From contig NC_049985.1 in the NCBI RefSeq assembly GCF_000003815.2, positions 10,785,601 to 10,849,600 of the forward strand: a stretch of 64,000 nucleotides of DNA, read 5' to 3'. The notes under the pieces are model-generated. The model made no database searches. It saw nothing but the letters and a program-made list of their open reading frames with translations, and was not told the origin of the DNA. Each line of letters begins with the position of its first letter. Within the stretch, counting starts at the first letter, position 1. Positions 1-13,200 of the stretch are shown here, piece after piece. Source of the DNA: Branchiostoma floridae (taxonomy: Eukaryota; Chordata; Leptocardii; Amphioxiformes; Branchiostomatidae). Both the position numbers and the translations under genes were made by a program.

Positions 1-123
1 TACATGGATTCAACGTTATGTGGAATCTTGAATATTCATTATAACTATGTGTTTTAGATATCAGTATGGCCTGTACATGTTGTTTTGCCGTGACAGCAGT
101 GCTGTTTTTTCACCTTCAAAGAA

Positions 124-206
124 CACACACACAAACATACACACACACGTGCACACAGTGCACACACGTTCGCACACGTGCGCACACGTGCACACACACA
201 CACACA

Positions 207-247
<41 letters not shown>

Positions 248-275
248 ACACACACACCGCGCGTATATGCTATGT
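124..275. repeat. (CA)n microsatellite, impure
   Basis: This is a long CA/TG dinucleotide tract interrupted by CG and GT steps. It lies in the intron just upstream of the first visible exon of A1. The open frames across it, rich in His-Thr or Cys-Val, are products of the dinucleotide repeat and not genes. Confidence 0.95.
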
Positions 276-326
276 GGAGAATGTACACTCATTGGTAGCA
301 ATGGATGTTGTTCTCTGTCTCTACAG

Positions 327-2945
327 GTCTTTTTGAAAGGAGTCATATGAAGTACACTGCTGATCGCACGGACGACCCGGCCGAGGAGCCGACCATCGCC
401 GACATGACCCGGAAGGCGATAGAAATACTCCGGAAAAACGACAATGGTTTCTTCCTGCTAGTGGAAGGTAGGCTGAGTTTCACAATGATACAACTTATAT
501 ATATAGTCGATCATGTTTCGTTGAATCATTCTTTTAATCTGCCCCTAATTTGTTGTTCATTTAAGTATTATTCGTTTCTACTCAAGGTTTCTACTGTTCT
601 TTGTTGATAAAGAATAAAAAAACAATAACGTCAGCTAAGCGAAAGTTTTGGAGCTGCCACAGCTGTATGTCCTGTATTGCTAAAGTCAACATTGTTTTTG
701 CCCAGGCGGCCGAATAGACCACGGACATCACGCGTCCAAGGCGGTGAAAGCTTTAGAGGACACCGTGGCGTTTGATGACGCCGTGCAGGTACGACATTAC
801 GATGAGGGGGGGGGGGGCAGTATGATAACAACCCACTGCCCTTACGGCATCAAAAAGGCTAACCTTACTTTCTGTCTGCCCTGTGAAGTGAAAACAAAAC
901 AAAACAAAACACCGACGAGACAACTCTAATTTCATGTACTGCTTTGACAAATACACCTTCAGACGTACCCTAAACTTCCCGGTTTAACCATTGAGCATGG
1001 TGGACAATATTTACGTCATAATTTTTTTACATGGTCAGATAGAGCTAAAAAGTGAACATCAGGAGGTTGAGCGTTGGTGGAAAGGATCATCATACCCATG
1101 TCAGTATGAGTCATGTATGTAAAAAAAATATTTACGTCATAATGAGTGCAAACACCCCGAATAAAAGATTCACACTGATATCTTCTACTGTCGCCAATAC
1201 TGTTTCTACTATTCCCAACACAGGTGGCTAAAGACATGCTGGACACGTCTGACAGCCTCGTCGTGGTGACGGCGGACCACTCCCACACACTGACGTTTGC
1301 AGGGTACCCGGATAGGGGACACCCCATATTTGGTATGATTGCACTCCATATTTGGTATGTTTACACTCCATATTTGGTATGGTTACACTCCATATTTGGT
1401 ATGGTTACGTCTCGTATTTGCTAGGGCTACACTTAGTATTTAGTAGAGCTACACACAAAATGTAGCCTTTTTATCCTCCGTACTTCTATTTGTATGTGTA
1501 TGTGTTTGTGTGGGTCTTTGTATGTGCGTGCGTGCTCGCGCGCGTCTGTGCTTGTGCTTATGTGATCTTATGTGTGTGTACTAGGGGCGAAGTCTGCCTT
1601 CTCTGATTACCATGCTCGCTAACTGTTTCAGGACAAAACGTGTACACGTCATCCACCCCTGATAATACCTGGGATGAGTTACCGTACACCACCCTGCTGT
1701 ACGGGAACGGTCCGGGGTACGCGCTGGTGGAGACTACAAACGGGAACGACACGCAGGTCACACGCCAAAACATCACGGACGTGGATACAGGTGCGGCCTT
1801 TAGAAAAAGATCTTGATGGCACCTCCATGAAAACGGAGGTATTGTTTTTGGTCCGTTTGTCTTGGGGTGTGCGAAGTTTGTTCCTGCTGGCCCGGGTCCA
1901 AGTTTGTTTCTGTGATGAGTTCTAAACAGAGACTGACAGGATCCTAAAGTTGACCTGGATTGCATTGAAATGTGCTTGGTAGGCGGGCAGGAAGTGACTG
2001 TTGGCCCATGTCTACTCTCATTTTTTTAAAATTTAGTATCAACTAAAACATCCGAGGGGTGATCAAGAAGACTAAATTTTCTTCATCTAGGAGCATTAGG
2101 AAATAATTGATACAGTGTTGTAATTGTTTCCTATCTAAATTTTGCATCACGATGGTTCAGCCGACATTACCAATATAACGTTACTTACCAACAACTTTTC
2201 TGATATGAAATCTATTTCTTCTTTAGATTTCTGCACAACACTAGTATGATGACTTCGAGGTTGTTGAATTCAAGTATTACTTGCTTACGCACAGTTCAAG
2301 AAGAAAGCAAACCTAAGTACATTCTTGCCAAAGAAACAAGCAGACTTTTCTCTTCCCTACAGCGGATAAGGAGTACGAACAGCAGAGCGCCGCGCCGTTA
2401 CGGAGCGAGACGCACGGAGGGGAGGACGTCATCATCATGGCGGACGGACCCATGGCTCACCTGTTCCACGGCGTACAGGTAAGGTCAAATTTCCCAAGGC
2501 AAGCGCTGTTCTTTTTACGACAAAAACTTGCATGTATTACAGAACCTCTGAAACAGAACGGACAAATGACAACCACACGGACATAATTAGTTTCTTCAAG
2601 GAGGTTCTTTCAACCTCCTTGGTTTCTTGAGTCGATAGACCTTTCAGTACCAAGGACATTGACCAACAATGAAATATGTTTAGTTTGATTCGTACAGAAT
2701 AACAGCCGAAATTCATAAAAGAAATCTAAATCTACCCTATCTGCTATCTGCAGGAGCAACACTACATCGCACACGTTATGATGTACGCCGCCTGTCTAGG
2801 GGAGTACACAGAGCACTGTGACAAACCGATTGGGACACCCAAACCCGTCGGCGATGCAGGGCCTGCCGCTAGGGGGAGCTATTATACGGTCGCCTTGACA
2901 ACAGTTCTTTCCGGGCTACTGATGATGGCGGCTACGCGTTTGTAG
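327..2945 (+). CDS. Alkaline phosphatase A1, 3' part (exons 6-11); 5' exons lie outside the window
   Basis: GPI-anchored alkaline phosphatase hydrolysing phosphomonoesters outside the cell. Visible exons are 327-467, 706-788, 1224-1332, 1632-1790, 2363-2478 and 2754-2945 (TAG). All have GT/AG borders, keep phase, and have the same lengths as the paralogs. Seen in order: FFLLVEG with the Mg-ligand Glu, RIDHGHH with Zn-ligand Asp and His, VVTADHSHT with Zn-ligand Asp-His, a crown-like exon (1632-1790) with an N-glycosylation site (NIT), and HLFHGVQEQ with the last Zn-ligand His. The C-terminus is a small-residue stretch followed by a hydrophobic tail ([14 protein letters not shown]), as expected for GPI attachment. 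The last two exons are separate, the mark of subfamily A. From intron 8 onward A1 is nearly identical to A2, while intron 7 is unlike A2 and A3. No frame break is seen in the visible part; the catalytic serine exon is outside the window. Confidence 0.93.
1322..1440 (+). repeat. 22-bp minisatellite spanning the exon 8 donor (A1)
   Basis: About six degenerate 22-bp units occur, each containing CATATTTGGTATG. The first unit is the exon 8/intron 8 junction itself: coding ...CCC ATA TTT G, then GTATG. Every good unit therefore carries a copy of the 5' splice site. Confidence 0.85.
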
Positions 2946-2984
2946 CTTTGGTTGTGGCTGAATGAATGCAGTGTGCGTGTGCAT

Positions 2985-3068
2985 GAGAGCGAGAGAAAGC
3001 GAGAGAGAGAGAGAGAGAGAGAGCGAGAGCGAGAGAGAGAGAGAAAGAGAGAGAGAGCGAGAGAGTTA
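2985..3068. repeat. (GA)n tract in the 3' UTR of A1
   Basis: A near-pure GA repeat starts about 40 nt after the A1 stop codon. The same tract occurs after the A2 stop and is absent after A3, which fits a shared origin of the A1 and A2 3' ends. Confidence 0.9.
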
Positions 3069-3089
3069 CAGAGAGTTACAGAGAGAATA

Positions 3090-3215
3090 TCCAAGCAGAT
3101 GTTGGGTGGACGATTGTAACGTTCTCTGGCTATCGAGCGTCTTTGATAGCAACACACACACGGGCGTCCGGTGGTCAGAAAACTTTACAAGCTTCCATCC
3201 AGACATCTGCTTGGA
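3090..3215. repeat. Hairpin or mini-foldback element in the A1 3' UTR
   Basis: CCAAGCAGATGTTGGGTGG near 3090 is complementary to CCATCCAGACATCTGCTTGG near 3195, giving arms of about 28 bp around a loop of about 70 nt. The same arms recur after A2 (14825-14920), and a related CCAAGCAGA-ended inverted pair occurs at 49379-49465. It is either a small MITE family or a transcribed 3' UTR stem-loop. Confidence 0.65.
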
Positions 3216-3615
3216 GATTAGATCCAGAGTATGTCCTGGATCGAAATATTTAATTCCTACGCACAGGTCCCTCCCCACCGCCAAATTAGCTTTGACTCGA
3301 TTTTTCTGAGTCAGACAAGTCACCAACTACACACACTGCACAATTAACGTTTCATGTTCATCTTTTTTCATTGATCGCCATTGTTACTGCTATAGTTAGT
3401 TCAGTTTGTCATCAATCCTGATTTTATGGTACATGGAACAAATGCATTTCTCTGTATGTATTCAAGTTACTTTTTTTGTTGTCACTTGAGTTTCTTTAGT
3501 TCCTGTCTTATGTTAGGATTTGCCATGAAAATTAACCGTGTTGCTCGAATGAAGTGGAAAATGTATGACAAGTATGTGGACAAGGTTGTATACAATACCG
3601 AGAAAAATACCGAGA

Positions 3616-3621
3616 AATAAA
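3616..3621 (+). promoter_or_regulatory. Polyadenylation signal AATAAA, A1
   Basis: AATAAA sits in a block (ACCGAGAAATAAAATCTCAG) that is repeated after A2 at 15034-15039. Its position about 670 nt after the stop codon and its conservation in the paralog support use as the A1 poly(A) signal. Confidence 0.6.
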
Positions 3622-4188
3622 ATCTCAGTCAACCCTGTTATACTGGAGTAGATTGATCTTCCTCTTTCCTTGTTACTCAAACATAATTTTGCGACCAGAG
3701 CAGGTGATATATGCAGTGGAGGATATTCTCTTGGATTTGTTTTCTACTTTCATACGTAACAATAACACCTAAACAAAGAAAGCACTACATGTATATACAT
3801 CAACACTGTTGCGGTATCAGACTACAAACGTCTTCAGCTGAATCATAACATGGTTCAGGAAAGAATAGTACACATGAATAAAACTGGTTGGTGGTGCACC
3901 GGTGATAGAACCCTTTTGCCTCTAGAACGACATTTGACATGTGAAAGCAGCTGTATGGTTCAAGGCAAAGGTCACCGACAAACCTCGACTGCAATGTCCC
4001 CTAGTTTACCCCTGTGGATATGCAGGCCCGACTGGTCGGTTTGGCGCCGCTGAGTCCCTGCCGCAACAACTGACAAGATCAAGTTGTAACGAGCTCCAGA
4101 TACTGAGTAATGCCAGACCCAAATTAGCAGACTTGCCTTACATGTCTTACATAGCTCAGGAGGTCACTAAAACTAGACCCCCCCGCCG

Positions 4189-4200
4189 CATATATATATC
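4189..4200 (+). promoter_or_regulatory. TATA-like core promoter of A2
   Basis: CATATATATATC followed by CTATACGGCGTTACC lies 47-58 nt upstream of the A2 start codon. The same block precedes A3 at 15663-15674 with the same spacing, so it is the probable core promoter of the A subfamily. Confidence 0.6.
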
Positions 4201-4246
4201 CTATACGGCGTTACCTTAGCGGGTCAAGTTCTTCATCCATATTGCA

Positions 4247-7200
4247 ATGATGATGCTACTTATTTTGGCACTTTCTATGTTCATATCAACCTATCCAGGT
4301 AAGACGACAAAGTCAATCTATAGGATTTAATGTTTGCCATTTCTGCCTTGGAGGTATTGTAGTGGCTGCTGTGTGTTTGTGGTGGAGATATGTACATGTC
4401 TGTCAGCAAGATAACTACAGAACGCGTGGGTGGATTGTTGTGATATTACGCAAGTGGGTAGTCTTTGTATCATTTATAAGACCTTCAAATGCTTGTTTCT
4501 GTTATGTAGGGGGTGATTCAGCTAGCGTCTTAGTCAACAAACTTTAGGTTTTCAAGTTTGGTTTCAAATCTTTCAAAAAACAGGTGTAAATTACATATTT
4601 GGCAATAAGGATACAATGTAAAAGCTTGTTGTCTCTATATGTTTCAGATATTTCATATATAATCAAGTTCTCATCTATGTTCAGATCTTGCTGTGTTTTG
4701 ATTTTCCACCATGTACAAAAGTGTTTCCAGAAAAGTACAACTTCATGACAATATACAAAAAGGTGCTCAATAGTGTGGTCTTCATTACAATTATTACATG
4801 TGTTGCTTTGTTTGATGTTAACTTTTTGTAGCCAGTTGTTTGTCGCAAGATACCGGTGTAGAATCTTATACTGAAAACATTGTAATTTTGTGTCTTTTGT
4901 TACAACAAAGGCATTGGTATATGCATTTTCAATGTTATCACTTCCTTTTTTTTGTATAATGTTGTTATCTTGACCTGGTGATACAAATTGTTTCTGTATT
5001 AGGATATCATATATTTGCTTACATGTGAGGGTATGAGGGTCTATCTTATCTGTATAATGTATGATGTTTTCAGGATTACATTTTCTTCTATCTTTTTTAA
5101 CTACTTCTTTCCATTTCTGTGGTATGGCTGTTTTGAGTGAGTTGTATTTTAATACATGACATGGATTGATTTCTATACCATATGTGTTGTGTAGATCAGT
5201 TATACTATAAAAGGTTCCATCGTTTTTTAACAAATCATTGAAATATATAATGCCTGCGTTAGCCCATGTTTAATAGTATACAGATGATGTTCCAATTACA
5301 ATGTATCTATTATTCCATATAATTTGAGAACAGATCTGTCTGTGTGAGAGTGGTTCATGCTGTATTACTTCTTCCCAAGAGGATATGACATCTTTATAGA
5401 ACAATGGTAGGTTGGACAAGTCTAGCAGTATACATGAAAAATTACATTTGAATAATAAGAAACCTCCCCATTTTGAGAAGAGATTTTCTTTTTCCCTTAG
5501 TGGATCTGTAATAAGCCTTCTTACCCATGTTGCCTTTATTGCTTTATTCTTGGTGACAAAATTTACCATCTTTAGTCCTCCTTGGGGTATTTTTCCAATC
5601 AGAGTTTTCATTTTAACCTTGGGAGGTTTGTTTTGCCACACATATTGAAATATATAATCATTTACTTGTTTTATAAAGGTTGGTGGTGCATGTAAAACTG
5701 AACAATCATAAACAAGCTTGGAGATACCTAGTGTCTTGATAATTAAAATTCTGCCTATAATGGTAAGATTTCTATTTTCCATACATTGCATAGTTTTTTC
5801 ATCTTTGTAAAGTTGTTGTCAAAATCCTTATTGTAACATATATCTTTATTGTGTCCAAAGTGCGTGCCTAGGGCTTTTATGGGTGTGCAGGGCCAGCGTG
5901 TTGGTAGTGGTTTGTCTTCTCTATTTTTGTTAGGACCCACCCACAGAGCATCAGTTTTCTTAGGGTTTAATTCTAATCCACTACATCTTTTAAACAAGTG
6001 TAAAGTATCTAGAAGTCTGCCTGCAGAGTCCACATCTGCTAGAAGGGAAGTCATATCATCTGCGTACATGGATATTTTATGGAGTTTTGCCATAAACCTC
6101 TAGTCCTCGAATATTAGAGTCAGATCTGATTTTGCATGCAAGTACTTCTAGCCCGATAATGAATAGAGTGGAAGATAGGGGGTCGCCCTGTCTCACCCCT
6201 CTCTGTACATTGAACCATGGGGAACTGTACCCATTGTTAACCACGCAACTTTTTATGTTATTATATAGAAGCTTCACCCATCCAATCATATCTTCACCAA
6301 AGTTCATAGTTTTCATTGCTTTGATTATAAATGATATTTCAACACTGTCGTAAGCTTTTTTGAAATCTAAAAACATGATCAATCCTGCATTGTTTTCTTT
6401 ATCACAAAAATCTATTGTATCCCATATGCGTCTTATATTGCTACCTATGTATCTTTGTTTTATAAAGCCGGTCTGATCTTCATGTATTATGACTGGAAGT
6501 AAGGGTTCTATTCGTAATGTAAGTGCCTTGCTTATAATTTTGTAATCAACATTGAGTAAGCTAATTGGTCGCCAATTATCCAATGTACTTAGATCTGTTT
6601 CTTGTTTTGGAATGAGTCTAATAACTCCTCGTCTTTGGGACATTGGTAAAATACCGGTAACGAAAGCGTGGTTGGTAGCATTAGTGAGATTATGTTTTAT
6701 TAGCTCCCAAAATTTTGAATAGAACTCAACTGTGATCCCATCACATCCTGGTGCCTTATTTTTATTTTTGTGGAGATGCTCTATTGCTTTTTTAAGTTCA
6801 AGTTCACTAATCTTCCCTTCACAACTAGTCTTATCATCCTCATTTAGTCTTTTAATTTCCTTGTTTTTAAAGAAACAGTCAAATTCCTTCTTATCTGGGT
6901 CACATTCGCCAGCAGTGTATAGTTTTTGATAGTACTCTGCTTCTTTATTTATAATTTCTTTGGGGTCTGTTATCATGGATCCATCCTCTGACATAAGTGA
7001 GGTAATGACTTTTTCTTGAAAGTTTCGCTTCTCTAAGTTGAAGAAGTATTTTGTGCTTTTTTCTCCTTCTTCATACCATTTACATCTGCTTCTTATTATT
7101 GCCCCTCTGGTTTTCATATTTTGTATGTTGTCTAATTGTTCTTTTACTTCCTGTATTAGAATTTGGTTATTCGGATCATTATTTTCATCATTTCTTTAAT

Positions 7201-10200
7201 TAATCGGTTGAGTCTATTTTCTAATTCTTGTTCTTCATTTCTTCTGGATTGTGCTTTTCTCTTTGAATATCTTATGCAGAAAGTTCTGATCTCCATTTTT
7301 AAGACTTCCCATTTTAGGCTTGGGTCGTGAATATCTTTAAGTTTTTCTTCTATGTTTGAAAGAAGATCCGTCATATCTTTAATGAATTTTTCTTCTGAAA
7401 GTAGAGAATTGTTAAAACGCCAAAAGCCTGGCCCTCTTTTTTGATAATTTGGGGATACAATAGACATACAAACTGCTCTGTGGTCTGGTACAGGTGCTAC
7501 ACTTATTTTACATTCACTTGATTGTATCAAATTCCATGGTATGAACCAGTAGTCTAGTCTGCACTTTACAGATGTTGACTCATTTTGCCATGTTTACTGT
7601 CTAGTATTAGGGTTCTTTTTTCTCCATATATCAGTTAGGTTAAAGGATTTTAGTATCGAGTTCACTTCTTTGATGGCTTTGTCCTTCTGATTTATAGGTC
7701 TTCCACCTATTTTGTCCATCTGTGTGAGAGATACATTGCAATCACCACCAACTATGATTGTTCCATTTGCATGTTCTTGTAACAAATTATTTATCTTCTT
7801 AAAAAATATTTCTTGCTCTTTTACCTTGTTCGGTGAGTATAAATTTGTTAGACATAAGTCTGAGTCATTCATTTTGGTGTTTGCAATTATGTATCTCCCA
7901 TCTTCATCAGCTTCTCTGTTTTCAATTTCGATACTTAACTTTGGATTGAAAAGAATCATAACTCCCTTACTATGTGATGAGCCATGGCTGTACAATATTT
8001 GCCCTCCCCATTCTGTAGTCCATTGTTTTTCATTTTCTTTGACTGAAAATGTTTCTTGTAGAAAAGCTATGTCTACATTTTTGTCATGTATCCACCTGAA
8101 TATTTTTCTTCTTTTGAATTGATTATAACTTTACGTTTTGTGAGCAGGCATAAACAAAATTTTCGTCACCTTAGGTGTTAGGAGCTATAAAATGTGTTCG
8201 GTAAAGATTGGACGAAAGTGAATGTTTCATATTCAATATGAACGACGTTATTTCAATATATTGATTGGATCAGTAGAATAATGGATTGTAATATGGCTAG
8301 TGGTCAGAAAATTTCCGGAATTGTAGACATTTTCTTATTGTATATAGAATCTGGCAATCAAACTGATTTCTAATTTCTTCTACAGCAGTTGCGCTACAAT
8401 GGGTTTATTACTCATGGATACATGACTAACCATTTGCAGCGATATTCTCTCCTTTAAATACATCAACAAACACTGATGAGAACGATGAGAACCCAGAGAA
8501 GCACCGGGAACAAGACGAGCAGACGCCCGACTACTGGACCAACATGGCGCGGGCCTCCATCGATGAAGCCCTCCGCCTGCAGACCCTCAACACGAACGTG
8601 GCCAAAAACGTGGTGCTGTTCCTGGGAGACGGGATGGGCGTTTCCACGGTAACCACGGCACGGATCCTGAAGGGACAAAAGGCGGGAAACCCGGGAGAGG
8701 AGACCGTGCTGGCCATGGACTCATTACCTTACACCGCCATGTCTAAGGTCAGAGACACGATATCATAGAACGTGACCTGAGCATGACTTGAATATCTGAT
8801 TGTGCACTGACGTAACATCACAACGCAAACATGTTTGATTTGAAACGACTCAAGCAAGTGCACCACGAGTTGCCTTCAGTATGAAATCAAAGTGGCCAGG
8901 AAGGTTGTATACCAACAGTTATATGTAGGGACCAGTACATCATACGGGTGCAAAACATTTTTTTTCTTCTTGGACCAGTCCGAAAAAACAGACCTGAAAA
9001 AAACAACAGAGGAATAGGTTTCGCTAATTACAAAATGGACACACTATGTCGGCAGCCATTTGGGGTCTAACCGCGGGGGGCCAAGAAGACAACAAGAGCG
9101 AAGTCAAGTAGAGTTTATAGTCAATTGCACCAAGTTTCTACAGTCAAAGGTACAGAGACAGTTAGCCTTTATTACATGGAGATGGGATTTTAAAATGGAG
9201 TGAGAGTCCAATAATCCACCAAACAGATTCCTTTGTAGCAAAATTGACCAATTACCATTGTTTTGAGTATTGTCAGTTCTCAAGTTTCCACAGACAATCA
9301 GGTCCAGGTTCATGTCCGGACCTGGAAATAATCCTCTGGACCTGAATTTTCTGTACTGGTACCTCCTCCAACCAACAATAGATTTTTTTTTTCTTTCTGT
9401 CCTGTCACATCTTATTTTTTTACTTAAGATTCATTTTAGCATTCTATGGCATTAGTTATCTGTTTTCTGATACTTTTTTTCAATCTACGGAATATTTGTG
9501 CTCATTTTACAGCTGCTTTGCACAATTTATTGTGTGGTCGAAAACTTCTTTTTTTTTGGAAATGGCCGAAAATTGGTGCGAGCGCGGATGTCATCCATAT
9601 AATCAAATCAACGTGGCCTAATCATAGAACACGGATACAAGCAAAAGTGCTCAGTCCGTAAAAATGAGCAGTTGATATAAACCTATCAAGGTAGGCTTGG
9701 AAACTTGAACCTTTGTTCGATCATGTATACGTTACTACATGTACGTGTGTAATATATATTTTATAAATTACATTACAAATTATGTACAACAAGAGCTATC
9801 TACTACGCAAAAATTACGCCCATAGTGTGTTCAGAACTAGAGAGTAGAGATATCAAACCCGGAATTTCTGCTGCAGTACTATAACAAACCGCTAGGGGCC
9901 AGGAGTCGAATCATACCAAATATCAATACAATCCATCCAGGCCTAATAGAGGTATGCTGTACATCCACAGACAAACAAACACACACACACACGCACAAAC
10001 GCTACCGAAACCGCTACACAAAACATAACCTTCTAGCGAAGATAATTTAGAAAGCTTGATTACAATAACGCTTCATTTGCAGTCGTCACGTATTTGAGGG
10101 ACAAACTCCAGGATGATTATACAGATAGGTCTCCTGAAAAATTGGTGTCGAAATATATGTTTCTGAAATAATTTTGCTTCCTATTTTTCAGACGTACAAC

Positions 10201-13200
10201 ATTGACAAACAGGTGCCTGACTCAGCAGCCTGTGCCACGGCGTTTCTCTGCGGTGTCAAAACGAACCTCGGACTTCTCGGTCTCGACGGGAGAGCCACGT
10301 ACAAAAACTGCAGTTCCGCCAAAGGTCACGAGGTGGAGTCCATTATTGAGCACGCAGAGAAAGCAGGTTGATAACTTCGTCCTTCTCTAGTGCGCAAAAA
10401 CATGGTACAACACATTTGACATGCATTCCTATAGCTCATAAAGAAGGCAGAATGTTAATTGAAAAAGTATATTGTAATTTAAGTATTTGAGTATTTGATT
10501 GAGTTTTTAACCAACTTTTCATTTCTTTAATATATATAAGGTCATCACCATAGCCACTTCAAGAGGAGTGACATTTATTATACAAGGCGATAGAAAGAAA
10601 TCTAAAGCAAATAAACCATCACCTTTGTAGGAAAGTCCACAGGAATCGTCACCACCACCCGTGTGACCCACGCCACGCCGGCGGCAGGGTACGCACACAC
10701 GGCTTCCCGCAATTGGGAGGCCGACAGCGATCTGACGGCGGAAGCCAGGGAGAACAACTGTACCGACATCGCCTTTCAACTCGTAGAGGAGGCACCCGAT
10801 ATAGAGGTACAAAGTCGAGCTGTATATACGATGATAACGTTAGAGTTCACGTTTTCATCAGTGTGTAAGGTCACAAATAGCACCGGTCGGTTCGCTCACT
10901 CAGTGGTTTATTCGTTGTTGCGCTCAATCGGTGGTTTATCCAACGGTTATAGTAGGAATATGTTTGGTATACATACGTCCTTTATATGGTTACAGGCGTT
11001 ATAGAGCCCATATTTGGCAAGGTTACAACCCATAGGTTCAACTCATATTTGATATGATTATGCTGCAGTGAAACAACATATCACAACATCTCACAATTTT
11101 CAGGAAAAGTCGACCTACCTCCCACGACCCTTTCGCATAGCAACCGCCCATTGCAAAATCACGAGAAACGGCCTCATGCAGTATACACAAAGAAAAGATG
11201 AAAAATGTCGGAAGAATTCTGAAATCTCTTAAGCTAGTTGTGTATTTCAGGTAATATTAGGTGGAGGCCGCCGGGCGTTTCTGACAAACAACATGACGGA
11301 TCCTGAAGACGGGTCGAAGGGTACCAGTGAAAGACGGCAGGGATTTGATCCAGAGGTGGCTTGACAGGAAAACCGGACCAGCCCGATACGTCTGGAACGA
11401 AACGGAATTCAACAGTGTGGATCCGGAGTCAGTAGATTATCTTCTCGGTGAGAAAGATGTTTTGTTAGGAAGTGCACGTCCACGATTGAATTGTTTTTTT
11501 TTGTAGGATTTCAAGCGATGCTACGGCAGTGTAAAGGTTTAGCTAGGCTTATAAGGTCCAATATATTTTTGAGGCCGCGGGGCCCAACCCTCCCGGGCCA
11601 TCTACCGCCTTTTGTCTCCAATCAAAGTCAGATACCCGTATTTACACCTCGATGGTGTGAGAAAAGTCGTGTAAAGTGTTTCCCAACGACACAACGTCTA
11701 GTCAGGAATCTAAGCCGTGACCTCTCGGTCCCGTGCACGCCAACCTGGTCACTCGGTCTTTCGACGCCACCAGCGAGGATAAGACAGAACACACGTGTTA
11801 CGAGAGTAAACAGCTATAAGCACCCCCTCCACTATATGCAACGTAGTAGTAACCCAATATGAATATTGAATAGGATGTGTTCTCTAAGAACTGACGCCTG
11901 AAGTATTACGACCTCTCCTTCCACTGGACTTGGAGTTGATCATAACTCCAACGTACACAGTACTAACCCTACATAGGAATAGATCGGTAGCAGCATCAAG
12001 GTCTCTGTCTGATTCAACACTAAGTAACCTACAAGGTGAAACATGGTGTAAGAAGTGGGATTCGAACATTTTTTTCCATCCATGACAAACCAGGTGTGAT
12101 GAAACTGATGCTTGTAGTCCGTCTGCACAGGTCTGTTCGAACCAAGCAGCATGCAGTACTCCGTAGACCGGCTCAACGACACGGCAGGAGAGCCCAGCCT
12201 TGCAGCCATGACCAGGAAGGCGATACAAGTCCTGCAGAAGAACAGGAATGGATTCTTCCTACTGGTAGAAGGTATGTCGCATTGCAACACGGTATCTACA
12301 TCTACATCTACATCTACATCTACATCTACATCTACATCTACATCTACATCTACATCTACATCTACATCTACATCTACATAGGGATTATACGCATCTACAT
12401 ACATGTAGGGATTACCCGTCAAACAACGAAGGGGGAGGGGGAGTTGAGGTCCCGGGTAAGGCCTCCGATGTTTGACGTATCTTTTCATTTTATTTGTATC
12501 ATTTGGCACATCAGCGGCTGGCATGCCATATTCATGACTATTTCAGTGTTTTGAGTAAATTTTCTTTGTGTTGGATCAAGTATGTTATGAAACTGTTCTT
12601 GTGCTGTCTTTGGTTACAGGAGGCCGCATCGACCAAGCCCATCATGCGTCCAAGGCCGTCAAAGCTTTAGAAGAAACCGTGGTGTTTGATGACGCTGTGC
12701 AGGTGTGCTTTAGTTGTATTCAGAATACCTTACAAACGTCGCGTCAATAACTTTGACTGTGGAAAAGCCCTTATAACGTTCTTGGATGGCGGTGTCATGT
12801 TCAGTCTCTGTCAGCCTATTTCTGTCCCTTGTACTACCACAGGTGGCTAACGACATGCTGGACACGTCTGACAGCCTCATTGTGGTGACGGCGGACCACT
12901 CCCACACACTGACGTTTGCAGGGTACCCTGATAGGGGCCACCCCATATTTGGTATGGTTACACTTCATATTTGGTATGGTTACACTCCATATTTGGTATG
13001 GTTACACTCCATATTTGGTATGGTTACACTCCATATTTGGTATCAGTACACCCCATGTTTGGTATGATTACACTCCATATTTGGTGTGGTTACGCCTGGA
13101 ATTTGCCATGGTTACACTCCGTATTTGTTTTGACGACACTCCGTATTTGATATGATTGCAGGGTTCTTTTTACGAGTGTACAGATTAGTACAAGGAATGT

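Noticed and set aside
47-350. Overlapping 67-94 codon ORFs on both strands rich in His-Thr or Cys-Val
   Set aside because: They are translations of the CA/TG microsatellite inside an A1 intron.
8531-8716. 61-codon antisense ORF, repeated in A3 at 16379-16564
   Set aside because: Exact antisense shadow of the GDGMG exon; its conservation follows from the coding strand.
12001-12130. Programmed frameshifting as an explanation for the A2 and A3 breaks
   Set aside because: The breaks lie in different exons and in opposite directions (+1 and -1), with no slippery site or conserved signal in both genes.
11940-12554. Long ORFs on both strands with Asp-Val, Tyr-Ile or Ser-Thr repeats
   Set aside because: They run through the ACATCT hexamer repeat and partly antisense to exon 6; the matching A3 intron lacks the repeat.
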